Shown: positions 1 to 6,276, counted from the first letter of the stretch. The stretch: 8,528 nt of DNA from a bacterium (GCA_028819835.1 JAPPKR010000123.1:1-8528); one strand, 5' to 3'. Notes: a model not told the origin generated them from the letters alone. Program-made: numbers and translations.

Positions 1-41
1 GAATTCATCTCGTGTGCTCCTCTCGGGTTCTTTAGGGGGCG

Positions 42-115
42 TGGAGACGATGGGACTTGAACCCACGACCTCCTGCTTGCAAAGCAGGCGCTCTTCCAGG
101 CTGAGCTACGTCCCC
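42..115 (-). tRNA. tRNA-Ala (anticodon TGC)
   Basis: Read on the minus strand, the 74 bases fold as a complete cloverleaf. The acceptor arms are GGGGACG and CGTCTCC with one G-T pair, followed by discriminator A. The D stem is GCTC/GAGC, the anticodon stem CCTGC/GCAGG has loop TTTGCAA, and the T stem has loop TTCAAGT. The anticodon TGC (complement of 79-81) reads alanine codons. The CCA tail is not encoded: the bases after the discriminator read CG. The gene lies 89 bp downstream of the amidohydrolase on the same strand, so read-through transcription is possible in addition to its own promoter. In many actinobacteria this tRNA is next to tRNA-Ile just after gyrA; here the two are about 3 kb apart. 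Confidence 0.97.
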
Positions 116-126
116 TTACGGGGCGG

Positions 127-157
127 AGGATAACGCGCTTTGCCAGTCCAGGCACAA
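127..157 (-). promoter_or_regulatory. Possible sigma-70-type promoter for tRNA-Ala
   Basis: On the minus strand a TTGTGC box (complement of 152-157) is followed after 19 bases by TATCCT (complement of 127-132), which matches the -10 consensus at four of six positions. It lies 11 bases before the tRNA 5' end, a suitable place for a transcript that begins just before the mature tRNA. The -35 match is only partial and the spacer is long, so this is tentative. Confidence 0.3.
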
Positions 158-204
158 GGGCTTTGAGTATTCGAGTCCGACCGTTCGGCGACGCCGGGCA
201 TCCC

Positions 205-1551
205 CTAGATGACCGGCCACCGGGAGGGGAACCCGACACCGGTGACGGCCCGGACCCGCTCGCCGATCTCCTCGACCTTTTGAATCAACTCCCACAAATC
301 ACCCGCAAAGCGCGGCCGGCCCTCCTCGACCACCACCCGGCCATTAACAATCACCGTCTCCACCGAGTCGCCCGTGGCGGAATAGACCAGGTTCCGGACC
401 GGATTCGTCAGGGCTCGCCACTCCGGACGACGGGTGTCGAACAGCACCAGGTCTCCCTTCCTTCCCACCTCTATGGCGCCCAGTGAATCGGCGAATCCCA
501 GCGCGGCGGCGCCGGTCCGGGTCGCCAACTCGAGTGCTGTCTCGGCCGGTATCAGGCTGCTGTCTCCCCGGACGTCCTTGTAGACGGTTGCCGCGATGTT
601 CACACACCGCACCATGTCGGAGAAGTTGGAGCTGTTAACGGAGTCGGTTCCCAGCGACACCGGGACGCCGGCCTCCAACAACTCGGGGAGTCGTCCTCCC
701 CTCCCGGTGTTGCCTCCGGCTTTCATCACCGTGCTGGGACAGACCACCACCGCCGTGCCGGACCCGGCGATCAACTCTATCTCCCGTTCCGTCAGGTCCA
801 TGCAATGGGAGAGCAGCACATTGGGGCCAAGGATCCCAAGTTCCGCCAGGCGCTCGGTCGGGGCTCCGGCGCCGCCGGAGTGATGGAGCGTCAACGCGGT
901 CCCGTAGCGGTCCGCAATCCTCTTGGCGCCTGTCAGCAACTCGGGGCTGCAGAACTCCAGGGAAAACGGCATGGCCCAAGCCCGAACCAGTCCTGACAGG
1001 CGCCCGTCCAGTGCGCTGATGGACGCCTCCGTACGATCAAGCGCCTCGGCGGTGTCATAGACGGGAAGGTGCAGTCGGTTCTCCCGGTCCTGGACCTGTT
1101 CCCCGATTATCACCCGGCATCCCGCCTGCTTGTAGGCCTCCAGGCACGCCTCAGGGAATTTGGTCGTGCCTGGATCCACTAGGGCGGTGGTTCCGGTTCC
1201 TAGCGTCTCCGCCAAGCCAAGCAACGTGGTGAGGTACTCCTCCTCCTCGGTCATCACTGATTGCATGGCAAAGACATGCCTTAACCGGTCGGGAACATCG
1301 TCGGGAAAGACGCCCCGGACAGAGTGTGCGTAGCTGATGTGCATGTGACCGTTCACGAATCCGGGCGTCACCACCTTGTCGGTGGCGTCGATTACCCGGT
1401 CCGCGCCGATGTGGCGGAGTTCGTCGGCCTTGCCGACGTGGCTTATAAGACCATTCCGGACGACCACCGACCCGTCTCGGATGACTCTTCTCCGATCATC
1501 CACGGTGATGACATATTGGGCCCGGTCAATCTTGAGACTGGAGTTGGTCAT
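205..1551 (-). CDS. Metal-dependent amidohydrolase (TRZ/ATZ-like, amidohydrolase superfamily)
   Basis: The 448-residue protein is predicted to be a cytoplasmic hydrolase or deaminase acting on a C-N or ring-amidine bond. Seen in order: a short N-terminal beta region; the metal-binding HMH at residues 69-71 in VTPGFVNGHMH; His223/His224 in LTLHHSGG; His249 in LLSHCMDL; the strand-8 Asp303 in LGTDSVNSSN; and the typical C-terminal end (GRKGDLVLFD, then VNGRVVVEEGR at 402-412). Length and motifs fit the cytosine deaminase/atrazine chlorohydrolase-like branch. The Glu that often follows the strand-5 His (HxxE) is absent here (HHSGG), so substrate and exact reaction are unclear. The start at 1551 was chosen because it has a GGAAGGG ribosome site four bases upstream and begins just before the family fold; 52 further upstream codons overlap the preceding gene and look unlike the family. 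It is the second gene of an operon with the FAD oxidoreductase, suggesting consecutive catabolic steps (inference). Confidence 0.88.
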   Translation of the reverse strand: MTNSSLKIDRAQYVITVDDRRRVIRDGSVVVRNGLISHVGKADELRHIGADRVIDATDKVVTPGFVNGHMHISYAHSVRGVFPDDVPDRLRHVFAMQSVMTEEEEYLTTLLGLAETLGTGTTALVDPGTTKFPEACLEAYKQAGCRVIIGEQVQDRENRLHLPVYDTAEALDRTEASISALDGRLSGLVRAWAMPFSLEFCSPELLTGAKRIADRYGTALTLHHSGGAGAPTERLAELGILGPNVLLSHCMDLTEREIELIAGSGTAVVVCPSTVMKAGGNTGRGGRLPELLEAGVPVSLGTDSVNSSNFSDMVRCVNIAATVYKDVRGDSSLIPAETALELATRTGAAALGFADSLGAIEVGRKGDLVLFDTRRPEWRALTNPVRNLVYSATGDSVETVIVNGRVVVEEGRPRFAGDLWELIQKVEEIGERVRAVTGVGFPSRWPVI

Positions 1552-1555
1552 GCCG

Positions 1556-1562
1556 CCCTTCC
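1556..1562 (-). promoter_or_regulatory. Ribosome binding site deciding the amidohydrolase start
   Basis: The minus strand reads GGAAGGG, then CGGC, then the ATG at 1551. This purine-rich site in the 34-bp intergenic gap supports the internal Met over a longer reading frame that begins inside the oxidoreductase gene. A weak 5-bp hairpin (ACAGG/CCTGT, 1571-1584) lies just upstream between the two genes. Confidence 0.65.
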
Positions 1563-1585
1563 AGCCCTCTACAGGTGTCCCTGTT

Positions 1586-2938
1586 TCATCGGCTTTTCGC
1601 TCCCTGCTTGGCCAGTTCGCCCGTGTCCACCAGGTCCAGCGTCGCCATGTAATCCGGATCCTCATAGCGGCTGAGAAGGAACTTGTCCGCATACCCGGGG
1701 AGGTCACTTCCCAGCAAATGGCAGCCGACCAGTTCGGCGGCTGCAGTGCAAATCATGACCCCGTACCCCGACATCCCCGTCACCAGATAGAACCCCTCGG
1801 GACCCGCCGGTCCGATCAGGGGGAGGTTCTCCGGGGTCTTCATGACGTATGCGCCGTCCACGACCGAGTAGGGCAGTTGGTCGCGATAGCGGGCCAGAGA
1901 GGGAAGCATGGCCGCCATTCCTCGCAACACCGCCTCGGGAAACATGAAGTCCGGCCCGGGCGCCGGCCAGGTCGGCTCGTCCCGGACCTGTGGCCGGTAG
2001 TTCCAGAGAGCCTCGAAGAAGGGCGAATCCATGCCCCCTTCGGGCCGACCAAACACCGGGGTGGTTATCTCCGCCAGCAGCTCATGGAACCCTTCCGCGG
2101 CCAGGTCGGACTTCTCTGATTCACTCCAGTCGATACTCACCGGGTCCGTCCACAGGAGCATCGGAGCCTCACGGGGAAACGCTCCGAGGTGGTCTCTGAA
2201 CGAGACCTTGTGGTGAAGAGATGCGTGTAACGGCAACTCAACCCCCACCAGGCGCGCCAGTTGCTTGGACATCGGCCCTGCGGCGTTGACGACAGCCGGG
2301 ACCGAAATCTGGGAGCCCGATCTCAATGTCACGCCTGCAACGGTCCCCCTGAGGGTCTTGATGTCCACTACCTCGTCGACCACAACCTCTGCTCCGTGGG
2401 CCCTGGCCTGCTCCAGCATCCAGACGCCCAATTGCTGGGCGCTGAACCAGCCACCCCGCCGAACGTGCAGCGCGCCCAGGGCTTTGTCGCTCAAGTACGG
2501 GAACCGGGCCAGGAGGGCCTCGGAAGCCTGGTAGATATCAAAACCCGTCTCCTCCTCGACGTAAACCGCCGTCCCTGCGATTCGAACCGGGCCCGCTCCA
2601 TACTCCGAACTCGCGTCTGCTGCCCTGGTAAGAGACGCCAGTTGCCCGGGATCACCGGTCACGAAGAGGTATCCCCTCCGTGACATGTTGAAGAAGTCGT
2701 CCGAGCTGTCCTTCATGGTCTCCAGGATGTCGATGGAGCGGTTGGTCAAATCGACCATCGGCTTGTTGGGGAAGAAGTTCCGATAACACTCCGACGACTT
2801 GTCGGATGTGAGAGAAAGGGGCGGACGGGGGTCAACGACAATCACTTTCTCCACACCCCGGACCACCGCCAAGTCGTAACAGGTCGCCACGCCCGCGATC
2901 CCGGCGCCAACCACAACCGCCCCTGCCTGCCTCATCAT
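1586..2938 (-). CDS. FAD-dependent oxidoreductase, DAO family (D-amino acid / sarcosine / dimethylglycine oxidase-like)
   Basis: The 450-residue protein is predicted to oxidise an amine or amino acid with FAD. Its N-terminus is a Rossmann nucleotide-binding fold: VVVGAGIAG with GxGxxG at residues 11-16, and the strand-2 acidic end VVDPRP at 34-39. VVNAAGPMS (216-224) is the second conserved FAD-contact region, and NLPLIGP (371-377) followed by GFYLVTGMSGYGV (382-394) is the usual C-terminal flavin-binding end of this family. No signal peptide or membrane segment is visible, so it is probably cytoplasmic. The start is one of two adjacent ATGs at 2938 or 2935, just before the Rossmann strand; a strong Shine-Dalgarno is not evident. 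An upstream ATG at 3079 would add 47 residues with no family character and leave only 23 bp to the divergent tRNA-Ile. It is the first gene of an operon with the amidohydrolase. Substrate cannot be assigned from sequence alone. Confidence 0.88.
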   Translation of the reverse strand: MMRQAGAVVVGAGIAGVATCYDLAVVRGVEKVIVVDPRPPLSLTSDKSSECYRNFFPNKPMVDLTNRSIDILETMKDSSDDFFNMSRRGYLFVTGDPGQLASLTRAADASSEYGAGPVRIAGTAVYVEEETGFDIYQASEALLARFPYLSDKALGALHVRRGGWFSAQQLGVWMLEQARAHGAEVVVDEVVDIKTLRGTVAGVTLRSGSQISVPAVVNAAGPMSKQLARLVGVELPLHASLHHKVSFRDHLGAFPREAPMLLWTDPVSIDWSESEKSDLAAEGFHELLAEITTPVFGRPEGGMDSPFFEALWNYRPQVRDEPTWPAPGPDFMFPEAVLRGMAAMLPSLARYRDQLPYSVVDGAYVMKTPENLPLIGPAGPEGFYLVTGMSGYGVMICTAAAELVGCHLLGSDLPGYADKFLLSRYEDPDYMATLDLVDTGELAKQGAKSR

Positions 2939-3046
2939 CTCAACTCTACGCCTGTATTCCTGCCATCCCGGACCGGTCACTCCGAACGATAGTTTGCGGG
3001 CGGCCCCTTTGGGACCTGCAACTGCTGCCTGGGGAGAACCAGGGTT

Positions 3047-3068
3047 CGGGGACCAAAACCGGTCCCTG
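3047..3068. repeat. Inverted repeat / hairpin in the divergent tRNA-Ile and oxidoreductase region
   Basis: The arms at 3047-3054 (CGGGGACC) and 3061-3068 (GGTCCCTG) pair over eight bases with one G-T, around a six-base loop. It lies between tRNA-Ile (plus) and the oxidoreductase start (minus), about 110 bases upstream of the latter. No T-run follows on either strand, so it is not a standard terminator. It could be an operator or a 5'-leader structure of the catabolic operon, or chance in GC-rich DNA. Confidence 0.35.
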
Positions 3069-3085
3069 CCCGAAATCAACAGGGT

Positions 3086-3091
3086 TAGGAT
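3086..3091 (+). promoter_or_regulatory. Possible -10 box for tRNA-Ile
   Basis: TAGGAT lies 11 bases before the tRNA 5' end, at the same distance as the candidate -10 of tRNA-Ala. No convincing -35 box is visible at the expected spacing, so confidence is low. Confidence 0.25.
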
Positions 3092-3102
3092 TTAGCTTTT
3101 CC

Positions 3103-3177
3103 GGGCTCATAGCTCAGGTTGGTTAGAGCGCATCCCTGATAAGGATGAGGTCCCTGGTTCAAATCCAGGTGGGCCCA
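3103..3177 (+). tRNA. tRNA-Ile (anticodon GAT)
   Basis: The 75 bases form a full cloverleaf: acceptor arms GGGCTCA and TGGGCCC with one T-G pair, then discriminator A; D stem GCTC/GAGC; anticodon stem CATCC/GGATG with loop CTGATAA; T stem CCTGG/CCAGG with loop TTCAAAT. The anticodon GAT (3138-3140) reads isoleucine. The following bases are CCG, so CCA is not encoded. It points away from tRNA-Ala and from the gyrA strand, unlike the usual co-directional gyrA-DUF3566-tRNA-Ile-tRNA-Ala order in many actinobacteria. It lies upstream of the lipoprotein/MFS operon on the same strand. Confidence 0.98.
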
Positions 3178-3324
3178 CCGCACCGGTGGCCTGTCCGAGT
3201 TTTCGATGTCAACGTTTCCCACGAGGACTGCATCGCGACGCTAGCGCCGTCCCCGCTGGCGCCCCTTCCGTTTGGGATTCCACAAGGCCCTAGGTTGGTA
3301 AGCGATGTTCGGAGTGGGATGCCA

Positions 3325-3353
3325 CTGGTGGCGGGCAACGGGCAGGTTACACT
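3325..3353 (+). promoter_or_regulatory. Weak candidate promoter for the lipoprotein/MFS operon
   Basis: TACACT at 3348-3353 resembles a -10 box, with a poor -35 match (CTGGTG, 3325-3330) at 17-base spacing. It would give a leader of roughly 115 bases before the lipoprotein ATG. The call rests mainly on position. Confidence 0.2.
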
Positions 3354-3467
3354 GGAGATGTGCGCAGGAACAGGCCTTTGGCGCCATGGCCAACGCGTGT
3401 GAGGTTGCCGGCACGCACCAGGCCCCATCCACATGAGATCGCCGTATCGCGGCTGGATGGTCGAGTC

Positions 3468-3473
3468 AAGGAG
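3468..3473 (+). promoter_or_regulatory. Shine-Dalgarno-like AAGGAG abutting the lipoprotein start
   Basis: AAGGAG is immediately followed by ATG at 3474 with no spacer, where 5-9 bases would be normal. The Met start is still preferred because it gives a compact lipoprotein signal peptide. The odd spacing leaves a later start possible, for example the Met at 3522, although that would remove the basic n-region. Confidence 0.45.
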
Positions 3474-4217
3474 ATGAACCAGTCCAAGTCGCGTCGCCCT
3501 GGGTTGTCGGTCACCGTTTCGATGCTGGCTCTACTGGTTTTGGTGGCTGCCTGCGGAGCGGAGCCTGAACCCGAACCGGCGCCAGACGTCGATTTGAACG
3601 CCCTGCTCACCGGCGCGGGAGAGGTGATGGCCGGCATGTCGACAGCAAAGTTCAGCATGGTCGATGAACTGGAGTCCGGCGCCAAATTCTTCGGGACCAC
3701 CTTCAAGAGGATGGAAACCGAGACGGAGGCGCCCGATAGCTTCAGGATGGTGGTGGATGTGGAGGCTCCGGGATTCGGGTTCGTGGAGATTGAGATGATG
3801 GCGGTCGGAGAGGAGGCCTACATCAAACTCTCCGCAGACGCGCCGTGGAATCCCCTGCCCGTGGACCAGGTGCCTTTCAATTTCGCGGGCTTGGGCTTCA
3901 CCTTACGCGATCTGCTCAACACCATCAAGGACGGAGCGGTTGTCGCCGGTAAGGAGTCTCTGGACGGCTCCCAGACCATTCGCGTTGATGGAACCCTGTC
4001 ATCCGAGCAGTTGTCGGACCTCATCTCGTCCGTCGACCCGGGTCATGCGGTGAGCCTGAATCTGTGGATCGGCGAAACCGACCACGCCCTGAAACAAATA
4101 CGGATCGCCGGTCAGATCTACAACGACGACGCACCCGAAACCGTCCGTCTCCTGGTAATCGAAGGCATCGACGTCGCCGTCGACATCCAACTCCCGGACC
4201 TCGGATCCGGGCAGTGA
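3474..4217 (+). CDS. LppX/LprAFG-family lipoprotein (LprG-like lipid carrier)
   Basis: The 247-residue protein starts with a lipoprotein signal peptide: a basic n-region (KSRR), a hydrophobic core rich in Leu and Val, and lipobox VAAC with the lipidated Cys at residue 27. An acidic Glu-Pro linker (EPEPEPAPD) follows. The rest is a predicted alternating-strand domain with conserved-looking Gly and acidic residues and no further membrane helix, which fits the LppX_LprAFG fold. In mycobacteria LprG of this family binds triacylated lipids in a hydrophobic cavity and hands them from the inner membrane towards the outer envelope. The protein would be anchored on the outer face of the cytoplasmic membrane. 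Its stop codon overlaps the start of the MFS gene, the same gene order as lprG-P55 in mycobacteria, which is the main reason for preferring LprG over LppX, LprA or LprF. Sequence similarity was judged by eye only. Confidence 0.8.
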   Translation: MNQSKSRRPGLSVTVSMLALLVLVAACGAEPEPEPAPDVDLNALLTGAGEVMAGMSTAKFSMVDELESGAKFFGTTFKRMETETEAPDSFRMVVDVEAPGFGFVEIEMMAVGEEAYIKLSADAPWNPLPVDQVPFNFAGLGFTLRDLLNTIKDGAVVAGKESLDGSQTIRVDGTLSSEQLSDLISSVDPGHAVSLNLWIGETDHALKQIRIAGQIYNDDAPETVRLLVIEGIDVAVDIQLPDLGSGQ

Positions 4218-5677
4218 AGGGCGTTAGGCAGCGCTTCACATCCATCGCATCCTCCGAGTCGGGTGTACTGGCGATCATCTGCCTGGGGGTGTTTTCGACC
4301 GCCCTGGATCAGACTGTTGTGGTGGCCGCCTTGCCAGGCGTCATGGTGGACTTGGAGATCCCCCTCACCGACCTGGACAGGGCGTCGTGGATCGTAACCG
4401 CGTACCTGGTCGCCTACACGGTGGCCATGCCGCTGGGCGGGCGCCTGTCCGATGTCCACGGCCGGATAAAGATGTTTCAGGCGGCCCTTGTCCTGTTCTC
4501 AATAGGGTCGTTGTTCGTGGCGCTGGCGCCGAACTTCGAATGGATTGTCTCGGCCAGGGTGATCCAGGCCGTCGGGGGAGGCGCCACCGTGCCCATAGGT
4601 CTGGCGATGGCCGTGGCCGCGGTGTCGCCGCAGAGAAGAGGGGTTGCCATAGGACTGGTGGCCGCGGCCGCCGAAGCCGGATCGGTGTTGGGTCCCCTCT
4701 ACGGAGGAGCCATCATCGAGTTGCTCGGCTGGCGGTGGATATTCTGGCTGGACATACCCCAGAGCTTCATTCTCATCGGGATCATGGCCATCTTGCCGAA
4801 TCGTCCCAATCCCGCCGCCAAGATGGACTACTTCGGGGCGCTTGTGCTCGGGGCGTCCCTGATCTTCCTAACCGCCGGGCTGTCCCAGCGCGCCATCTTC
4901 TCGGGAGAGTCCGTAGTCCCGTATCTCCTGGTAGCCGTGGGAGCGCTCCTGGTGGTCGCATTGGTATTGGTGGAGAAACGGTCCGTCCAGCCTCTGCTGG
5001 CGCCCTTCCTGTACAGGTCCAGGGCGTTCCTCTCCTCCAACACCACCCAGTTCCTGGTAGGGGTGGCCCTGATCATCGCCCTGGTGGCAGTGCCGCTAAT
5101 GGCGGCCACCGTCATGGAGAAAGGAGCCTTGGACAGCGTCCTCCAATTGCTGCGTCTGACGGCAGCCATTCCCGTGGGTGCGGTGGTGGGAGGGTACATC
5201 CTGCGGTGGGCCGGAGTGAGATCGGTGTGCATCGTCGGCCTGGCGTTCATGGGAGCGGGCTTGTTGATCATGAGTGGCTGGGAGGCCCAGGTGGAAGAAC
5301 TCCGGCTGACAATGCCCCTGGTCATGGCGGGTTTCGGCTTCGGGTTGGTCATCCCGCCCATCGGGGTCAGCGCCCTGAGCGCGGCCCCGAGCCACTATTG
5401 GGGCGCGGCCGCCTCGTTGGTCACGGCGTCGCGAATGGTGGGGATGGCGCTGGGGCTGGCGGCCCTGTCCGCCTGGGGCATAGAACGCTTTTACAGTCTC
5501 ACCGGCGACGTGGCCCTTGGACCGACCTTCGAGGAGACCGAGGCCGTTTTGATAGGAGCGGGCGTCACCGTGTTCCAGAATCTCTTCATGATCACGGGAT
5601 TCCTTTCCCTTCTGGCCATCCTGCCGGCCATGCTGATGAGAGAGGAAGACGTGGAGGACACCAGCGGCCTCCTTTGA
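4214..5677 (+). CDS. MFS transporter, 14-TM, P55 (Rv1410)-like lipid exporter
   Basis: The 487-residue membrane protein has the layout of a DHA2-type MFS carrier: twelve core helices plus two linker helices (about residues 208-222 and 237-253). Seen: Asp32 in the first helix (ALDQTVV); WIVTAYLVAY at about 59-68; loop motif A GGRLSDVHGR (75-84); GSVLGPLYGG (156-165) preceded by Glu154; and WRWIFWLDIP (173-182). Near the end are ARMVGM (Arg407) and LSAWG, then a long polar stretch (about 421-448) before the last helix. Several of these, notably IP-x-x-LDR-x-SWIVT, GSVLGPLYG and ALSAWG, match mycobacterial P55 as recalled. P55 exports triacylglycerides and related lipids with LprG and was first described as a drug efflux pump. 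The GTG start at 4214 overlaps the lipoprotein TGA by four bases (GTGA), implying translational coupling. An in-frame ATG at 4064 would add an Arg-rich stretch that is the lipoprotein gene read in another frame. Confidence 0.9.
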   Translation: MKGVRQRFTSIASSESGVLAIICLGVFSTALDQTVVVAALPGVMVDLEIPLTDLDRASWIVTAYLVAYTVAMPLGGRLSDVHGRIKMFQAALVLFSIGSLFVALAPNFEWIVSARVIQAVGGGATVPIGLAMAVAAVSPQRRGVAIGLVAAAAEAGSVLGPLYGGAIIELLGWRWIFWLDIPQSFILIGIMAILPNRPNPAAKMDYFGALVLGASLIFLTAGLSQRAIFSGESVVPYLLVAVGALLVVALVLVEKRSVQPLLAPFLYRSRAFLSSNTTQFLVGVALIIALVAVPLMAATVMEKGALDSVLQLLRLTAAIPVGAVVGGYILRWAGVRSVCIVGLAFMGAGLLIMSGWEAQVEELRLTMPLVMAGFGFGLVIPPIGVSALSAAPSHYWGAAASLVTASRMVGMALGLAALSAWGIERFYSLTGDVALGPTFEETEAVLIGAGVTVFQNLFMITGFLSLLAILPAMLMREEDVEDTSGLL

Positions 5678-5683
5678 GGCTGC
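5664..5683. terminator. Hairpin over the MFS stop codon (possible bidirectional terminator element)
   Basis: Arms GCGGCCTC (5664-5671) and GAGGCTGC (5676-5683) pair over eight bases with one G-T and a four-base CTTT loop, enclosing the TGA of the MFS gene. A second small hairpin, GCCC/GGGC (5682-5693), follows. No T-run is present, so if this terminates transcription it would be without the classic U-tract. It lies between converging operons, where terminators are expected. Confidence 0.35.
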
Positions 5684-5722
5684 CCCGCCGGGCTAGGGGA
5701 AATAAGCCCCACCCCATCAGGC

Positions 5723-5743
5723 GTGGAGTTACTCCGACTCCAC
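5723..5743. terminator. Hairpin over the DUF3566 stop codon (possible terminator of the gyrA operon)
   Basis: Perfect seven-base arms GTGGAGT (5723-5729) and ACTCCAC (5737-5743) flank a seven-base loop and span the TAA of the DUF3566 gene. On the minus strand a pyrimidine/T-containing stretch (CTTATTT) occurs about 20 bases downstream, too far for a canonical intrinsic terminator. It faces the hairpin at the MFS end, and together they form a compact convergent 3' zone. Confidence 0.35.
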
Positions 5744-6235
5744 CAGCATGGTGGGCTGATCGGGGCCGGCGGGACCGGATTGCTCGGTAGAGGAGAACGG
5801 CTCGACCCGGACCGCTTCGGAGGGAGGGGCGGCTACCAGCACCGGGACCACGTTCTCCTCCAGCAGCACCACCTCCACTCCCCCCACCACGTCGGCCACC
5901 AGGTTGTACATGATGGCCCCGAGGGTGGTAAGCCCGCTGGACAGCACCGCCCATGCCACTGCCAGAATCGCCGAGAGGCGGATGAACTGCTCGGTGTTCG
6001 AGAACGGCGCCTCGCCCTCATCCAGCAGGGTGATCTGGATCAGGAAGTCGGTGATCTTCTGGGGAATGCCCGATCTCTCAACAACCTCCCAGAACATCAC
6101 CGAAGCCAGCATGAACCCGAAGGCCGCCACCAGGTAGACGATGAAAGAAACCTTTAGCACCGTCCACGGATCCACCCGACGGATGATCCTCCGGACCCGG
6201 TGAACCGAGTGGGTGGGCTGCGCGTCCAACACCAT
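5729..6235 (-). CDS. DUF3566 transmembrane protein, gyrA-linked
   Basis: The 168-residue protein belongs to the DUF3566 family, found next to gyrA across actinobacteria (Rv0007 is the tubercle bacillus example). After a basic N-terminus (HRVRRIIRR), the DPW motif at 22-24 leads into membrane helix 1 (about 28-50). A soluble amphipathic section follows, then helix 2 (about 86-108), and then the family's signature around YNLVADVVGGVEV (110-122). The tail beyond residue 132 is rich in Pro, Ala, Ser and Glu and looks disordered. The start at 6235 is fixed by an in-frame TAG directly upstream. It lies 41 bp after the gyrA stop on the same strand and is presumably co-transcribed. Biochemical function is not established. 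Confidence 0.93.
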   Translation of the reverse strand: MVLDAQPTHSVHRVRRIIRRVDPWTVLKVSFIVYLVAAFGFMLASVMFWEVVERSGIPQKITDFLIQITLLDEGEAPFSNTEQFIRLSAILAVAWAVLSSGLTTLGAIMYNLVADVVGGVEVVLLEENVVPVLVAAPPSEAVRVEPFSSTEQSGPAGPDQPTMLVESE

Positions 6236-6276
6236 CTAGAGACTACCGGTGCGCCGCTGTTACCGCCGCCGCCCGG

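Larger units (their letters stand above)
3178..3473. other. Intergenic region between tRNA-Ile and the lipoprotein operon
   Basis: No convincing gene is visible in these 296 bases. The palindrome CACCGGTG (3181-3188) directly follows the tRNA and can form a small hairpin with its 3' end, but the nearest T-run (3200-3203) is about ten bases further on, so a terminator is doubtful. A short inverted pair GCGCC/GGCGC lies at 3244-3262. The open frame running upstream from the lipoprotein start to a GTG at 3360 is Arg/Pro-rich with no domain-like character and is better read as untranslated leader. Confidence 0.6.

Noticed and set aside
1376..2119. Plus-strand open frame of 247 codons opposite the amidohydrolase and oxidoreductase
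   Set aside because: It spans the ends of two well-supported minus-strand genes, and its translation is Arg/Ser/Pro-rich with no recognisable fold.
2939..3079. N-terminal extension of the oxidoreductase from an ATG at 3079
   Set aside because: The extra 47 residues precede the Rossmann strand without family character, overlap the hairpin region and nearly reach the divergent tRNA.
42..3177. Attachment-site duplication linked to either tRNA gene
   Set aside because: No second copy of either tRNA 3' end was seen in the window and no integrase gene is present.
3175..3203. Hairpin CCACCG/CGGTGG after tRNA-Ile as a terminator
   Set aside because: One arm overlaps the tRNA acceptor end and the T-run (3200-3203) is short and about ten bases away from the stem.
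3360..3473. N-terminal extension of the lipoprotein from a GTG at 3360
   Set aside because: It adds 38 Arg/Pro-rich residues ahead of an otherwise ideal lipoprotein signal peptide. A GGAG lies near the GTG, but the extension would bury the signal sequence.
4387..5790. Long plus-strand open frame of 467 codons overlapping the MFS gene
   Set aside because: It is a shadow in another frame of the GC-rich MFS gene: Arg/Gly-rich, no domain, no hydrophobic pattern, and the MFS frame is clearly the real one.
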